From Verrucomicrobiota bacterium (lineage in GTDB: Bacteria > Verrucomicrobiota > Verrucomicrobiia > Limisphaerales > J093), in assembly GCA_027493615.1 (NCBI GenBank), contig JAOSKK010000001.1:735629-799628 (forward strand): a stretch of 64,000 bases of DNA. The letters are read 5' to 3'. Below are positions 28,202-36,583 of the stretch, piece by piece; the stretch's first letter is position 1, and each line of letters begins with the position of its first letter. A model generated the notes under the pieces. The model saw only the letters and a program-made list of their open reading frames with translations. It made no database searches and was not told the DNA's origin. The translations under genes were made by a program, and so were the position numbers.

Positions 28202-30373
28202 TCAAGCGACCCTGGCTGGCCGGGCTTCGAGTGGCCGGATGCGCACGCGGGCGCTCTTGAAGGCGGGGGTGCCGGACTCCGGGTCCAAGCGCCGGGGAAC
28301 GACGACATTGGCTTCAGGGTAGTACATGGCGGCGGCCCCGCGGGCGAGGTCGGCATAGCGCAGTCGGAAACCTTCAAGCACACCGGCTTCGCTTTCGACG
28401 CGCAAAGGTTGATCCTCGCGGAGGCCGAGGCGCCCGGCATCCTCGGCGTTCATGAGGACGACATCGCGTCGCTCCTGTCCCCGGTAGATGTCCTCCTCCT
28501 CATAGACCACGGTGTTGAACTGGCCTTCCGAGCGAATGGTCATCAGCGCGAACTCATCGGGCGCTTCTGGCAGTCCGGGAAGCGGGGTGACGAAGCAGCG
28601 CACCCGTCCGTCACTTGTGGCGAAATCCGGGGCATGCCTGACGCGGCCCTCGACGACGAACTCGCGTTTGAACTGGTTGACTGCGGCCATCGGGCCGTAG
28701 CCCGGCACGACGCGCGCAATGACCCGGCGGATGGCGGCGTGGCTCGTCATTTCTGTCCAGGGGATGGCGGAGGGCGGAAGCAGCCTTGCGGCGAGCGCCG
28801 CCACGATCTCCACCTCTGACTTCATTTCGGTCCCCGGCGGCGAAGGAGCTCCGCCGTCGGAGAGCCGGACGAAGTTGAACATGCTCTCCTGCGTGGTGGC
28901 CTGCCGCTCTTCGTCCCGGGCCAGGGCGGGGAGGATCAGGCTTTCGCGCCCGCGCCCCAGGAAGTGGCCCTGGTTCAGCTTGGTGGAGACGTAGACGGTC
29001 AGTCCAATCCGCCGAAGGGCGCGGCCGGCGAAGGCAAGATCCGGGTTCGAGGCATAGAGGTTCCCGCCCAGGAGGAAGGCGAAATCCACCCCGCCCGCTT
29101 CCGCGGCGACCATGGCTTCGTAGGTCGTGAAGCCCTTGTGCGTGGGCAGGGTCAAACCCAACTCCTGCTCGAGCGCGCTGGCGAAGGCCTTCTTGAGCGC
29201 GGGGGCGAAACCTACCGAACCCACGCCCTGCACGTTGCTGTGGCCGCGGATGGGGCAAAGACCCGCGCCGGGTCGACCGAGCATGCCACGAGCCGCGGCC
29301 AGGTTGACGAGCGCCAGGACATTCTGCACGCCATGGGCGTGGTGGGTGATGCCCATGGCCCACAGGAAGATGGCGTGTCGGGCGTCGGCCTCGACCTCGG
29401 ACCAGCCCGTCGTGTGATTTGTGAGGAAGTCCCGATCCAGGGCGTCGGCTTCGATCAGGTGCTTGAGCATGCCCTTCAGCAGGGCGATGTCGCCACCCAC
29501 GCGCGGTTGCAGGTAGAGGTCGCTGATCCGCGAGCCGAAGAGCAGGCTGAGGGGTTTCGAAGGCACGCGGAACCGGACCAGGCCAAGTTCCTTGAGCGGA
29601 TTGACCACCAACACCTGACCGCCGCGTGCGCGCAGATCGACCAGTTGTGAGATCAGGCGTGGATGGTTGCTTGCCGGATTGGCCCCGATGAGCAGAACGA
29701 AGTCGGCCTTGCCCAGGTCATCCAGCGAGACCGTTCCGGTACCGGTGCCGAGGGCGCGGGAGAGGCCGACGCCGGAGGCCTGGTGGCAGTAATAGGAGCA
29801 ATTGTTGACGTGGTTGCTGCCCCACGCGCGGGCCAGACACTGGAGGAGAAAGGCCGCCTCATTGCTCGCCCGACCGCTGGCGTAGAAGAACGCCCGTTCC
29901 GGCGATGTGGCCTTCATCCGGGCGACGACGCGGTCGAGTGCCTCCTCCCATGAAACCCGCCGGTAGTGGCGGTCGTCGGGACCGGCGAAGAGCGGAAAGC
30001 TGAGGCGTCCGGCGTACTCCAGTTCGCGGGCGCTCCAGCGGGAGAGCGCGTCGAGCCGGTGGTTCTGGAAAAACGTTTCCGCGATGGGCGCCTGCATGTC
30101 GGCCGCCTGGGCTTGGACGGACTTCTTGCAGACCTCGGGGAAATGGCCGGCTTCGTTGGTCATCCCGCCCTGCTGTCCTCCCATTCCCAGGGCGCAGGTC
30201 TTGCAGGCGTTGCGGGTGCGCATCCGCCGGTAGAACGCGAGCCAACCGCCGGCCTGCCACGCCTTGCGGAGGGTGTACAGAATCGCGCGGACACCGCCGG
30301 CGGATCTGGAGACGTGGACGACGCATGGGAGATGAGGCCACGCGACCACCGTCGCTGTGGTTGGCCGGATCAT
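28202..30373 (-). CDS. FdhF/YdeP-type molybdopterin oxidoreductase
   Basis: Cytoplasmic bis-MGD molybdenum enzyme related to formate dehydrogenase H, of the YdeP branch whose substrate is unsettled. 723 residues from the ATG at 30373, preceded by GAGGA five bases upstream; a longer open frame exists but that ribosome site supports this start. Fe-S type cysteines are in NACKTCALGMGGQQGG and EVCKKS. Other family segments are NNCSYYCHQASGVGLSRALG, ADFVLLIGANPASNHPRLIS, MGITHHAHGVQN, PGAGLCPIRGHSNVQGVGSV and the cofactor-binding C-terminus (FNTVVYEEEDIYRGQERRDV). Between TGWSEVEAD and ARHAIFLWAMG some 30-40 residues usual in the family seem missing, in frame. A structured RNA and terminator lie upstream. 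Confidence 0.88.
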   Translation of the reverse strand: MIRPTTATVVAWPHLPCVVHVSRSAGGVRAILYTLRKAWQAGGWLAFYRRMRTRNACKTCALGMGGQQGGMTNEAGHFPEVCKKSVQAQAADMQAPIAETFFQNHRLDALSRWSARELEYAGRLSFPLFAGPDDRHYRRVSWEEALDRVVARMKATSPERAFFYASGRASNEAAFLLQCLARAWGSNHVNNCSYYCHQASGVGLSRALGTGTGTVSLDDLGKADFVLLIGANPASNHPRLISQLVDLRARGGQVLVVNPLKELGLVRFRVPSKPLSLLFGSRISDLYLQPRVGGDIALLKGMLKHLIEADALDRDFLTNHTTGWSEVEADARHAIFLWAMGITHHAHGVQNVLALVNLAAARGMLGRPGAGLCPIRGHSNVQGVGSVGFAPALKKAFASALEQELGLTLPTHKGFTTYEAMVAAEAGGVDFAFLLGGNLYASNPDLAFAGRALRRIGLTVYVSTKLNQGHFLGRGRESLILPALARDEERQATTQESMFNFVRLSDGGAPSPPGTEMKSEVEIVAALAARLLPPSAIPWTEMTSHAAIRRVIARVVPGYGPMAAVNQFKREFVVEGRVRHAPDFATSDGRVRCFVTPLPGLPEAPDEFALMTIRSEGQFNTVVYEEEDIYRGQERRDVVLMNAEDAGRLGLREDQPLRVESEAGVLEGFRLRYADLARGAAAMYYPEANVVVPRRLDPESGTPAFKSARVRIRPLEARPARVA

Positions 30374-30476
30374 ACATTCCTCAAATGGCATACACAAACA
30401 GACCGAAAGTGAGGGTGGCGGGCAGGCGCTTGACACCTGGGGAGGGTTCGGGCAAGCATGCGCACCATTGATTAGC

Positions 30477-30506
30477 AAAAACGGCGGGCGCCTTTCGGCG
30501 CCCGCC
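30477..30506 (-). terminator. Rho-independent terminator, minus strand
   Basis: Perfect 10-bp stem GGCGGGCGCC/GGCGCCCGCC (30483-30492 with 30497-30506), tetraloop GAAA on the minus strand, followed by GTTTTT (30482-30477). The T-run is on the minus strand only, so it ends a leftward transcript, about 104 bases before the oxidoreductase start. Confidence 0.8.
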
Positions 30507-30641
30507 CAACCCAAACAACCAAACGAACCTCCTCTCCGCCGGACAAGGTCCGGACGGATTGTTCAACAGCCAGGTCGGTGTAGTGGGCTCCGACCTTACG
30601 CCGCGAACTAATGTTCAGACGGGAAGCCTTCCACGTTTGTT
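30477..30641 (-). ncRNA. Candidate structured RNA or leader upstream of the molybdopterin oxidoreductase gene
   Basis: On the minus strand a -35/-10 pair (30676-30649) is followed by about 165 bases without a plausible gene that end in a perfect terminator. Within it are a hairpin GGTCGG/CCGACC (30573-30578 with 30590-30595, 11-base loop) and a hairpin TCCGTCCGGAC..GTCCGG-CGGA (30535-30558, 3-base loop, one bulge). The predicted 5' end AACAAACG can pair with CGTTTGGTT just before the terminator, closing the molecule. Size and closed-rod shape resemble 6S RNA. Its position before a molybdenum enzyme also allows a cofactor-sensing leader. Sequence alone does not decide which. Confidence 0.5.
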
Positions 30642-30648
30642 CAAAGAA

Positions 30649-30676
30649 ATTACACTGGGTGAAACGACGCTTGTAA
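30649..30676 (-). promoter_or_regulatory. Predicted promoter of the candidate RNA
   Basis: Reading the minus strand, TTACAA (30676-30671) and TGTAAT (30654-30649) are spaced by 16 bases, placing a start near 30641. The match to TTGACA/TATAAT is 4 of 6 and 4 of 6. Confidence 0.4.
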
Positions 30677-30709
30677 GAGACGTGTTGACAATAGGTTGAG
30701 GATGGAGAT

Positions 30710-32084
30710 GTGAGGCTGTGGAACCTGAATCCAGCTCCCGACATCGGTGCCAGCGCATGGCTGGTCGAGACCGACGACCACCGACTGCTGCTCGACGCGG
30801 GGACGCATCCCAAGCACGAGGGACACGCCGGGTTGCCGCTGTTGGGTCGCGTGCGGGACTTCAAGGTGGACGCGATCGCCATCTCCCACTGCCACCACGA
30901 TCACGTCGGGTCTCTGCCGGTCGCGATGCGCTACTTCCCGGAGGCGCACGTCTTGTTGCCCGAGCTGAGCTATTTCCTGATCGAACGGGTGCTGCACAAT
31001 TCGGTGAACGTCATGCAGCGCAAGCGGGAGGAACTGGGCTTGCGCGAGTATCCGCTCTACACGCACAACGAGGTGGACGATCTTGCCGCCCGGTTCCAAG
31101 GGTATCGCTACGGCCGTGAGGTCGAATGGGCGGCACTGCAAGCGACGCCGCACGGCGCGGCCTCGCCCACGCTCGAGTTCTACGATGCCGGGCACACCCT
31201 GGGGTCGGCCGGCATTATGGTGCGCGGGGAGCGGGAAAGCCTCTTCTACTCGGGGATGTGTCGTTCCGCGATCAGACTCTGCTGCGCGGTGCGCGTTTCG
31301 ACGACGTGGAAGCGGACGTGCTGGTGCTGGAGACAACACGAGGGGACCGGGCGGTCCCGGCCGGGTTCAATCGAGCGGCGGAATCGGAGCGTCTGGCCGA
31401 AGCCATCGTCCGGGTTCTCAAGCGCCGGGGAGTGTGCTGATCCCGGCCTTCGCCCTCGGGCGGACACAAGAGATCCTTGGTTCTCTGGCGTTGCTGACGC
31501 GGGCGGGACGGCTGCGGCCGCAACCCGTTTACATCGGCGGGCTTGGCCGGGTGTTTACAGAGATCTACGATCTTGAGGCTCATCGCACGCATCGTCAGCA
31601 CAGCAGTTTACAGCTCCATGAGGCGCTGAACCTCGTGGTGTTGGATCGGGGACAGGCGGAATCCATGCGGCTGCATCCCGGTCGTTTGTTCGTTCTAACC
31701 GCTGGCATGATGAGCGAGAACACGGCGGCGCATGACCTGGCGTTGCGGATGATGGGCGACGAGCGGCACGCGGTCTTCTTTGTCGGGTATGCGGATCCGG
31801 ATACACCCGGCGGAAGGCTCAAGGCTTCGAAACCTGGAGAGCCCTTCGTGTTCAGCTCGTTGGTGGGGGAGGTGACGCGGCGTTGTGAGGTGGCGGAGTT
31901 CGATCTCACCGCCCATGCCAACCGGGATGAGTTGGTGGAGTTTGTGGGCCGGGTCGACCCGCGGGTGGTCGTCCTTGGCCACGGTGCCCCGAGCGCGCGG
32001 GCGTGGATCGAGGCGGCGATTCGTGCCCGGTACCCGAGAATCAAGGTGCTGCAGCCCGAACCGGGCGAGGTGGTCGAGGTTTGA
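30710..32084 (+). CDS. MBL-fold beta-CASP metallo-hydrolase (RNA-processing exonuclease family), frameshifted
   Basis: About 457 residues. The zinc-binding signature ISHCHHDHVGSLPVAMRY (HxHxDH) is near residue 60 and FYDAGHTLGSAG near 160. A beta-CASP region and the C-terminal motifs VFVTAG-like LTAGMMSENTAAHDLA, VFFVGYADPDTPGGRL and VVLGHGAPSARAW follow. This is the architecture of bacterial homologues of CPSF73/RNase J-like nucleases. Frames change near 31255 and 31430, the latter at CGCCGGGGAG. The start is a GTG at 30710, since the ATG just upstream is followed at once by a stop. Substrate not determined. Confidence 0.83.
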
Positions 32085-32129
32085 CCCGGGTCCTTCGACG
32101 GCACACTCTGCGCGGAACCGTCGTGGACC

Positions 32130-32231
32130 GTGGGCGCCGACGTGAGGAGGCGATGGAGGAATGCTCCGGGTCCACAACGCCTCCTGACGTCGGCGCCTAC
32201 CTTCCCAAGGCCTCCTGACGTCGGCGCCTAC
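32130..32231. repeat. Three copies of a 22-bp palindrome-forming repeat
   Basis: Two direct copies beginning GCCTCCTGACGTCGGCGCCT occupy 32179-32200 and 32210-32231. An inverted copy with two mismatches lies at 32130-32151. The inverted and first direct copy can form a 20-of-22 bp stem with a 27-base loop. A fourth, identical copy is at 41197-41218. It fills most of the 223-base gap between the metallo-hydrolase and the sulfatase. Confidence 0.8.
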
Positions 32232-32307
32232 GGTGGGGATGAAGCGTCGGTGCCGGCCTGCGCCGTTTGGGGTTGAACCGGCTGGCGACGGCTTGTTCTA
32301 TCCGGGC

Positions 32308-33818
32308 ATGCAATCCTGGTTCCTGGCAGCTCTGGCCCTGTGTCTGAGCGTTCCTGGGCTGACCCAGTCGGCATCCGTCCCGGCGCGGATGCACCCGAAC
32401 ATCGTGCTGGTGCTGGCCGACGATTTGGGGATCGGCGACCTGCGGGCCTACAATCCGGAATCCCGGATACCCACGCCCCACCTCGACCGCCTGGCGACCG
32501 AGGGACTGCGGTTCACCGACATGCACTCGCCTTCGGCCGTCTGTACCCCCACGCGGTACGGGCTGTTGACTGGCCGGTACGCCTGGCGTTCGCGGCTGAA
32601 GTCGGGTGTGCTCTGGGGATGGTCGCCTCCGCTCTTGGAGGCTGGGCGGATGACGTTGCCGGCGCTGCTTCGGGAGCGGGGCTATGCGACGGCCGGTTTT
32701 GGCAAGTGGCACCTGGGTCTCGGGTGGGCGACCCGCGAACCGGTGGCGTTCGGGGACGACTCGAAGCCGGCCGCCGACCCCCAGTTGGTCGATTACGGAC
32801 GGAACCTGTCCGGTGGCCCCCGCACCGCGGGATTCGACTACTACTTCGGCATCCCGGCGTCCCTGGACATGGAGCCGTACGTGTGGATTGAGAACGACCG
32901 GTGCGTGGCCGCGCCGACGGAATGGTGCGCGGGGGATCAGCATCAGCGGCAGGGTGGCGGAGGCTTCTATCGTGCCGGGCCGATAGCGCCCGGTTTTCGG
33001 CTCGAAGAAGTGCTGCCAGAGATCACCCGGCGGACGGTGCGTTACCTGGAGGATCATGCCCGCCAGCAACCGCGCCAGCCGTTCTTCGTGTATGTGCCGC
33101 TTTCGTCGCCCCACGACCCGTGGTTGCCGACGCCGGAGTATGTGGGGCGGAGCGCGGCGGGGCCGCGGGGGGATTTTGTGGCTCAGACCGACGCGAGCGT
33201 GGGGCGGATTCTGGAGACCTTGGACCGCCTGGGGTTGGTGGAGAACACGCTGGTCGTCTTCACGAGCGACAACGGGGCCCACTGGCTGCCGGGGGAAGTC
33301 GAGCAGTACCAGCATGCGGCCAATGGTCCGTGGCGCGGCCAGAAAGCGGACATCCACGAGGGAGGGCATCGGGTACCCTGCATCGTGCGTTGGCCCGCGC
33401 GGGTGAAGGGGGGAACCGCCACCGGGCAACTCGCCTGCCTCACGGATTTCGTGGCGACCTTTGCCGAGATCTGCGGTGTGCAGTTGGCCGAGGACGCGGC
33501 CGAAGACAGCTTCAGCCTGGCTCACCTCCTGCTCGGCAAACTGCCGTCCGGACCTGTGCGACAGTCGCTGGTCCTGCATTCCGCTCAGGGGATGTTCGCC
33601 ATCCGGCGGGGTGGCTGGAAGTGGATTGAGGGTTGGGCTCGGGCGGGTTCACCGCGCCGGCACAAATTGCGGCCGAGCCCGGCGGGCCCGTTGGCCAGCT
33701 CTACGATCTCTACCGCGATCCGGCGGAACGCGAGAACCTCGCGGCAGCCGAGCCTGAGATCGTGGTGCGGTTGCAGGCGGAACTGGCCGAGATTCAGCGT
33801 CGGGGTCGCAGCCGCTAG
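32308..33818 (+). CDS. Secreted sulfatase (arylsulfatase A type), frameshifted near the end
   Basis: Hydrolyses sulfate esters, probably on polysaccharides, outside the cytoplasm. About 502 residues. The ATG at 32308 gives a signal peptide (MQSWFLAALALCLSVPGLTQ). Metal-binding NIVLVLADDLGIGDL, the formylglycine motif CTPTRYGLLTGRYAWRS (C-x-P-x-R), GFGKWHLGLGW, PFFVYVPLSSPHDPW and VVFTSDNGAHW are all present. A one-base slip near 33648 breaks GGWKWIEGLG; the rest continues GQLYDLYRDPAERENLAAAE to 33818. Maturation would need a formylglycine-generating enzyme, not in this window. The repeat cluster lies just upstream. Confidence 0.9.
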
Positions 33819-33907
33819 CCCGTCTCCGGAGCCGCGGGTACGGAGCCGTCGCGGGTTCGAAGCCAACGTGTGGCTTCAACCGCCTGTGCGGATCCACCGA
33901 ACACGCT

Positions 33908-33928
33908 CTAGCCCCAGTTTCCGACTTA
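33908..33928 (+). repeat. Left terminal inverted repeat of the IS
   Basis: Exact inverse complement of 35862-35882. Confidence 0.9.
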
Positions 33929-33988
33929 GTTCAAGGGTGCCTCGCAGGTGGCTGCGGATAAGCAGCTTGTGGAAGCGGTCGCTATCCC

Positions 33989-35714
33989 CTAAACGGGCCG
34001 CTTCTCGCCGCGAAGCCCCAAGGCTTCCACCAAGCGTTCCTGCAACGCGGTCAACTTGTTGCCAACCGTCTGCCGCACCGGGGCCTGCCGCCCGCCGCGC
34101 CCCGGGTAGACGTTGACAACCTCCCGGACTTGCTCCAACTCCGCCCACAGGCGCGGGAGCGGCAGTTCCACGCCCGCTTCCCGCACCTGCCGGCTCACCA
34201 TCGCCCGGAGCAGCAAGGCGATCGTGCAGTACAACCCGTGCACTTGGATCATCCGGTCGGTCCAGTGGAACATCGGCCACCAACAGCCCAAGTCGCGGTC
34301 CTTCATCTGTTGGAAGATCTCCTCGATCAAAAACTGGCTGCGGTAGGCCTCGATGACCTGCGCGTTGCTCCAGCTCCCGTGGCTGGTCACCAGCACGTTC
34401 TTGCCCAGCACCGTATCGCGCAGGCGCTCCAACGCCTCGGTTGAACCCGGTAGTCCAACACCGGCACGCCCGCGTCGTGCGGGTGGATTTCGATCGCCAC
34501 GACCTGATGCAAATGCTCCCGGTGCAAGATCTCCCGGCACTGTTTGTGCACTGACTCCACCGTCGGGGTCTTGCCGCCTTTGACCTCCCCGTGCTGACGC
34601 CGTTGCAGGCTCTGCTGCAACTCGGCCAGCTTGCGCAACGCCCGCGCCAGTTCGCTCTGCACCGTGGCCCACTGCGCCTCGAAGAGTCCTTGATGCCAAC
34701 TCACCACCAGAGTGCGTGGGCGGCCGTACACCTCGGCCTCCACGCGGAAGGCCTTGGTCCCTTCCAACCCGGCGCAGGCTTCCCACCGGGAGTCTCCCGT
34801 ATTGGACACCGCCGCCCACTCGGCCACCTCCCCAGTTTCACCGCCCCCACATAGTCCAAGCCCAGCGTGTCGATCAGCGCGAAGTTCGCGGCCGAGTTGT
34901 TCCCCTTGTCAAACACCAGGGTGGTTTGCGGCCGCGGCGCTCCGGCCGGAGCCACCCCCGCATAGAAGGTGGCAAAGCGTCCGAGCATCTCGCCAAACTG
35001 CCGGCTGTCATTGCGATGGCCCTCGTACACCTCGTAGTACAACGGCCACTGTCCGTGGGCGGCGCACACCAGGGCGTAGCTGACCTGCCGCAGGTTGGCC
35101 CGGCCCTGCTTGTTCTTGCCCCGCTGAGCCAGGTGATTCTGCACGTTGAACGTGTCGATGAAGGTGTAGAAATTGGTGCCGTCGTAGCAGAGCCGAGAAA
35201 GGTCGATCCCCTCGCGCTGGACGGCGCGTTCCAGGAGTCCTTTCCAGAGGGCGTGGATCTTCTCGGTTTCCCAACCGACCAGGTGATCCCAGAAGCGCTG
35301 GCTACTCAACGCCTCGGCAGAGAGTTCCGCCACCGCACGCACCAACGCCGTGCCCGAGATCCACTCCCAGAACCCGCGTTTGCTGACCGGTTGCATGGCC
35401 CGGTTGACGGCGGCCAGTGCCAGGTAGGTGCCCGGGCTCAGTCCCTGCTGGCGCTTAGGGCATAGCTGGTTGGCCAAGGGAATCAACTCGGCGCGCTGCA
35501 CCGCGCCCCACAACGCGAGGGGGCGGCCGGACTCAAACACCTCGGCGTAGGCGGGCGCCGGTCCAGCGCCGGTGAGTCGGGAGCTGAACTGTTCGAGCTT
35601 GCCGGGTAGAGCTGTGCGAGGCGACGGCATTTGCCCTCCCCGCCAGCCCCAGTCGGAGAGGTAGTAGTAGGTGTGGCCGTTGACGCGCTTGGCTTCCAGC
35701 CGCTGCACGGACAA
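33989..35714 (-). CDS. IS1634-family transposase, frameshifted
   Basis: About 574 residues after joining frames near 34850 and 34445. The DDE catalytic residues lie in LSRLCYDGTNFYTFIDTFN (first Asp), TTLVFDKGNNSAANFALI (second Asp) and RSQFLIEEIFQQMKDRDLG (Glu), as in the IS1634 branch of the IS4 superfamily. The N-terminus (MSVQRLEAKRVNGHTYYYLS) is typical as well. The frame breaks fall at a missing G in LDYRG-STEALERLRD and in a C-rich stretch, so they resemble the breaks in housekeeping genes and need not mean the element is dead. Confidence 0.87.
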
Positions 35715-35861
35715 TACTTAGGGCATAGTCTCTGGACGTGTCAACGAAATACTCAGTGTTTTCGCATAGAATTGCTTCACGAAGGGTGAGTGATTTTAGG
35801 GGATAGTGGCCACGACCGGCAACCTGCTTACCTCCAACCACTTGCCACAAAACCCTCGTCA

Positions 35862-35882
35862 TAAGTCGGAAACTGGGGCTAG
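35862..35882 (+). repeat. Right terminal inverted repeat of the IS
   Basis: Exact inverse complement of 33908-33928; the outer CTAG overlaps the last codons of the neighbouring toxin frame. Confidence 0.9.
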
Positions 35883-36207
35883 CGACGCAATGACGAGGTG
35901 GTTTTGGAACTGAGCCTCCGACCCCGGCCAACAACGGTACCAGCACGCGCAGCACGTTCTCCGTTGTTGCCGGGTGCACCTTCACTCGGATCACCCCGCT
36001 GTGGATCGTGAGCGGCAAGATCGCCCAGTCGCCGAAATGCCCGTCCAAGGTGATCAGTGTCCTCCGCTCTGCGACGGTTTGGGCCAGGATATCCGCGTCG
36101 TCCGCCCGGCTCAGCCCAACCTCGCTGGCCCGCCGGACGTCATGACCGAGGACACGCAGTCGGTCAGCCAACTCGACCCGGAACATCTGATCGAGGAACA
36201 GGCGCAC
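35883..36207 (-). CDS. DUF5615 PIN-like toxin, C-terminus cut by the IS
   Basis: Family of putative PIN-like nucleases that act as the toxin in VapBC-like pairs. The frame begins at a GTG (36207) with VRLFLDQMFRVELADRLRVL followed by GHDVRRASEVGLSRADDADI and TLITLDGHFGDWAILPL; Asp residues at positions about 6, 40 and 56 would form the metal site. The family part runs to PKPPRHCVA at the IS boundary (35883). Beyond it the frame continues about 115 residues into IS sequence to 35533, so the natural C-terminus was displaced. It is in the same frame as the preceding DUF433 gene with no stop between. Confidence 0.75.
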
Positions 36208-36477
36208 GATGGCTCGGGCCGGGGTCCATTCAACCAGTTCAGTAGCCAGGACGCTCCGCTCGGCAAACCGGAGGGCTGCCTGGATGTCTTCACGGCTCAG
36301 CTCGGGATAGCCCGCGAGGATGACCTCCCACGACCGGCCCTCAGCGAGTTGCCCCAGGATCACTTCGACCGGGATCCGGGTGCCCTTGATCACGGGTCTC
36401 CCTCCGCACACGCGCGGATTAAGTTCGATGCGGCCGTTTATGCGAGAGAAAGTCCTGCGTCCGAAACGAAGGTGCAA
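36208..36477 (-). CDS. DUF433 antitoxin
   Basis: 90 residues to the point where the toxin begins. Core INGRIELNPRVCGGRPVIKG followed by TRIPVEVILGQLAEGRSWEV and YPELSREDIQAALRFA is the standard DUF433 helix-turn-helix-like sequence that partners DUF5615 toxins and probably autoregulates the pair. The only start I see is a TTG at 36477; family members usually start about 13 residues later. No stop codon separates it from the toxin frame, whereas these are normally two overlapping genes. Confidence 0.75.
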
Positions 36478-36583
36478 CTCTGAAGTCAGATCACCCAGGG
36501 CAGCGGACGGAGCCCTCGGCCAGGACCGACCTCAGCGCAGAAGCGCTGACCGGTGTTCTGAAGCCGGCTTGGTCAACCGACGC

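Larger units (their letters stand above)
33908..35882 (-). mobile_element. IS1634-type insertion sequence with perfect 21-bp terminal inverted repeats
   Basis: The left end begins CTAGCCCCAGTTTCCGACTT (33908-33928 with a final A) and the right end is its exact inverse (35862-35882). The element is 1,975 bp and contains one transposase gene on the minus strand. Ends begin and finish with CTAG, which is palindromic, so it may be part of the repeat or a 4-bp target duplication; no longer direct repeat is visible in the flanks. The identical ends suggest a recent insertion. The right end touches the DUF5615 toxin reading frame. Confidence 0.9.

Noticed and set aside
33830..33880. tRNA-like T-loop GGGTTCGAAGCC
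   Set aside because: No acceptor stem, anticodon arm or D-arm can be folded around it. A similar CGCGGGTTCGAA occurs near 15349, so it belongs to a GC-rich dispersed repeat.
35533..35880. C-terminal 115 residues of the DUF5615 toxin frame
   Set aside because: They are translation of IS sequence, antisense-frame to the transposase start, not part of the toxin family.
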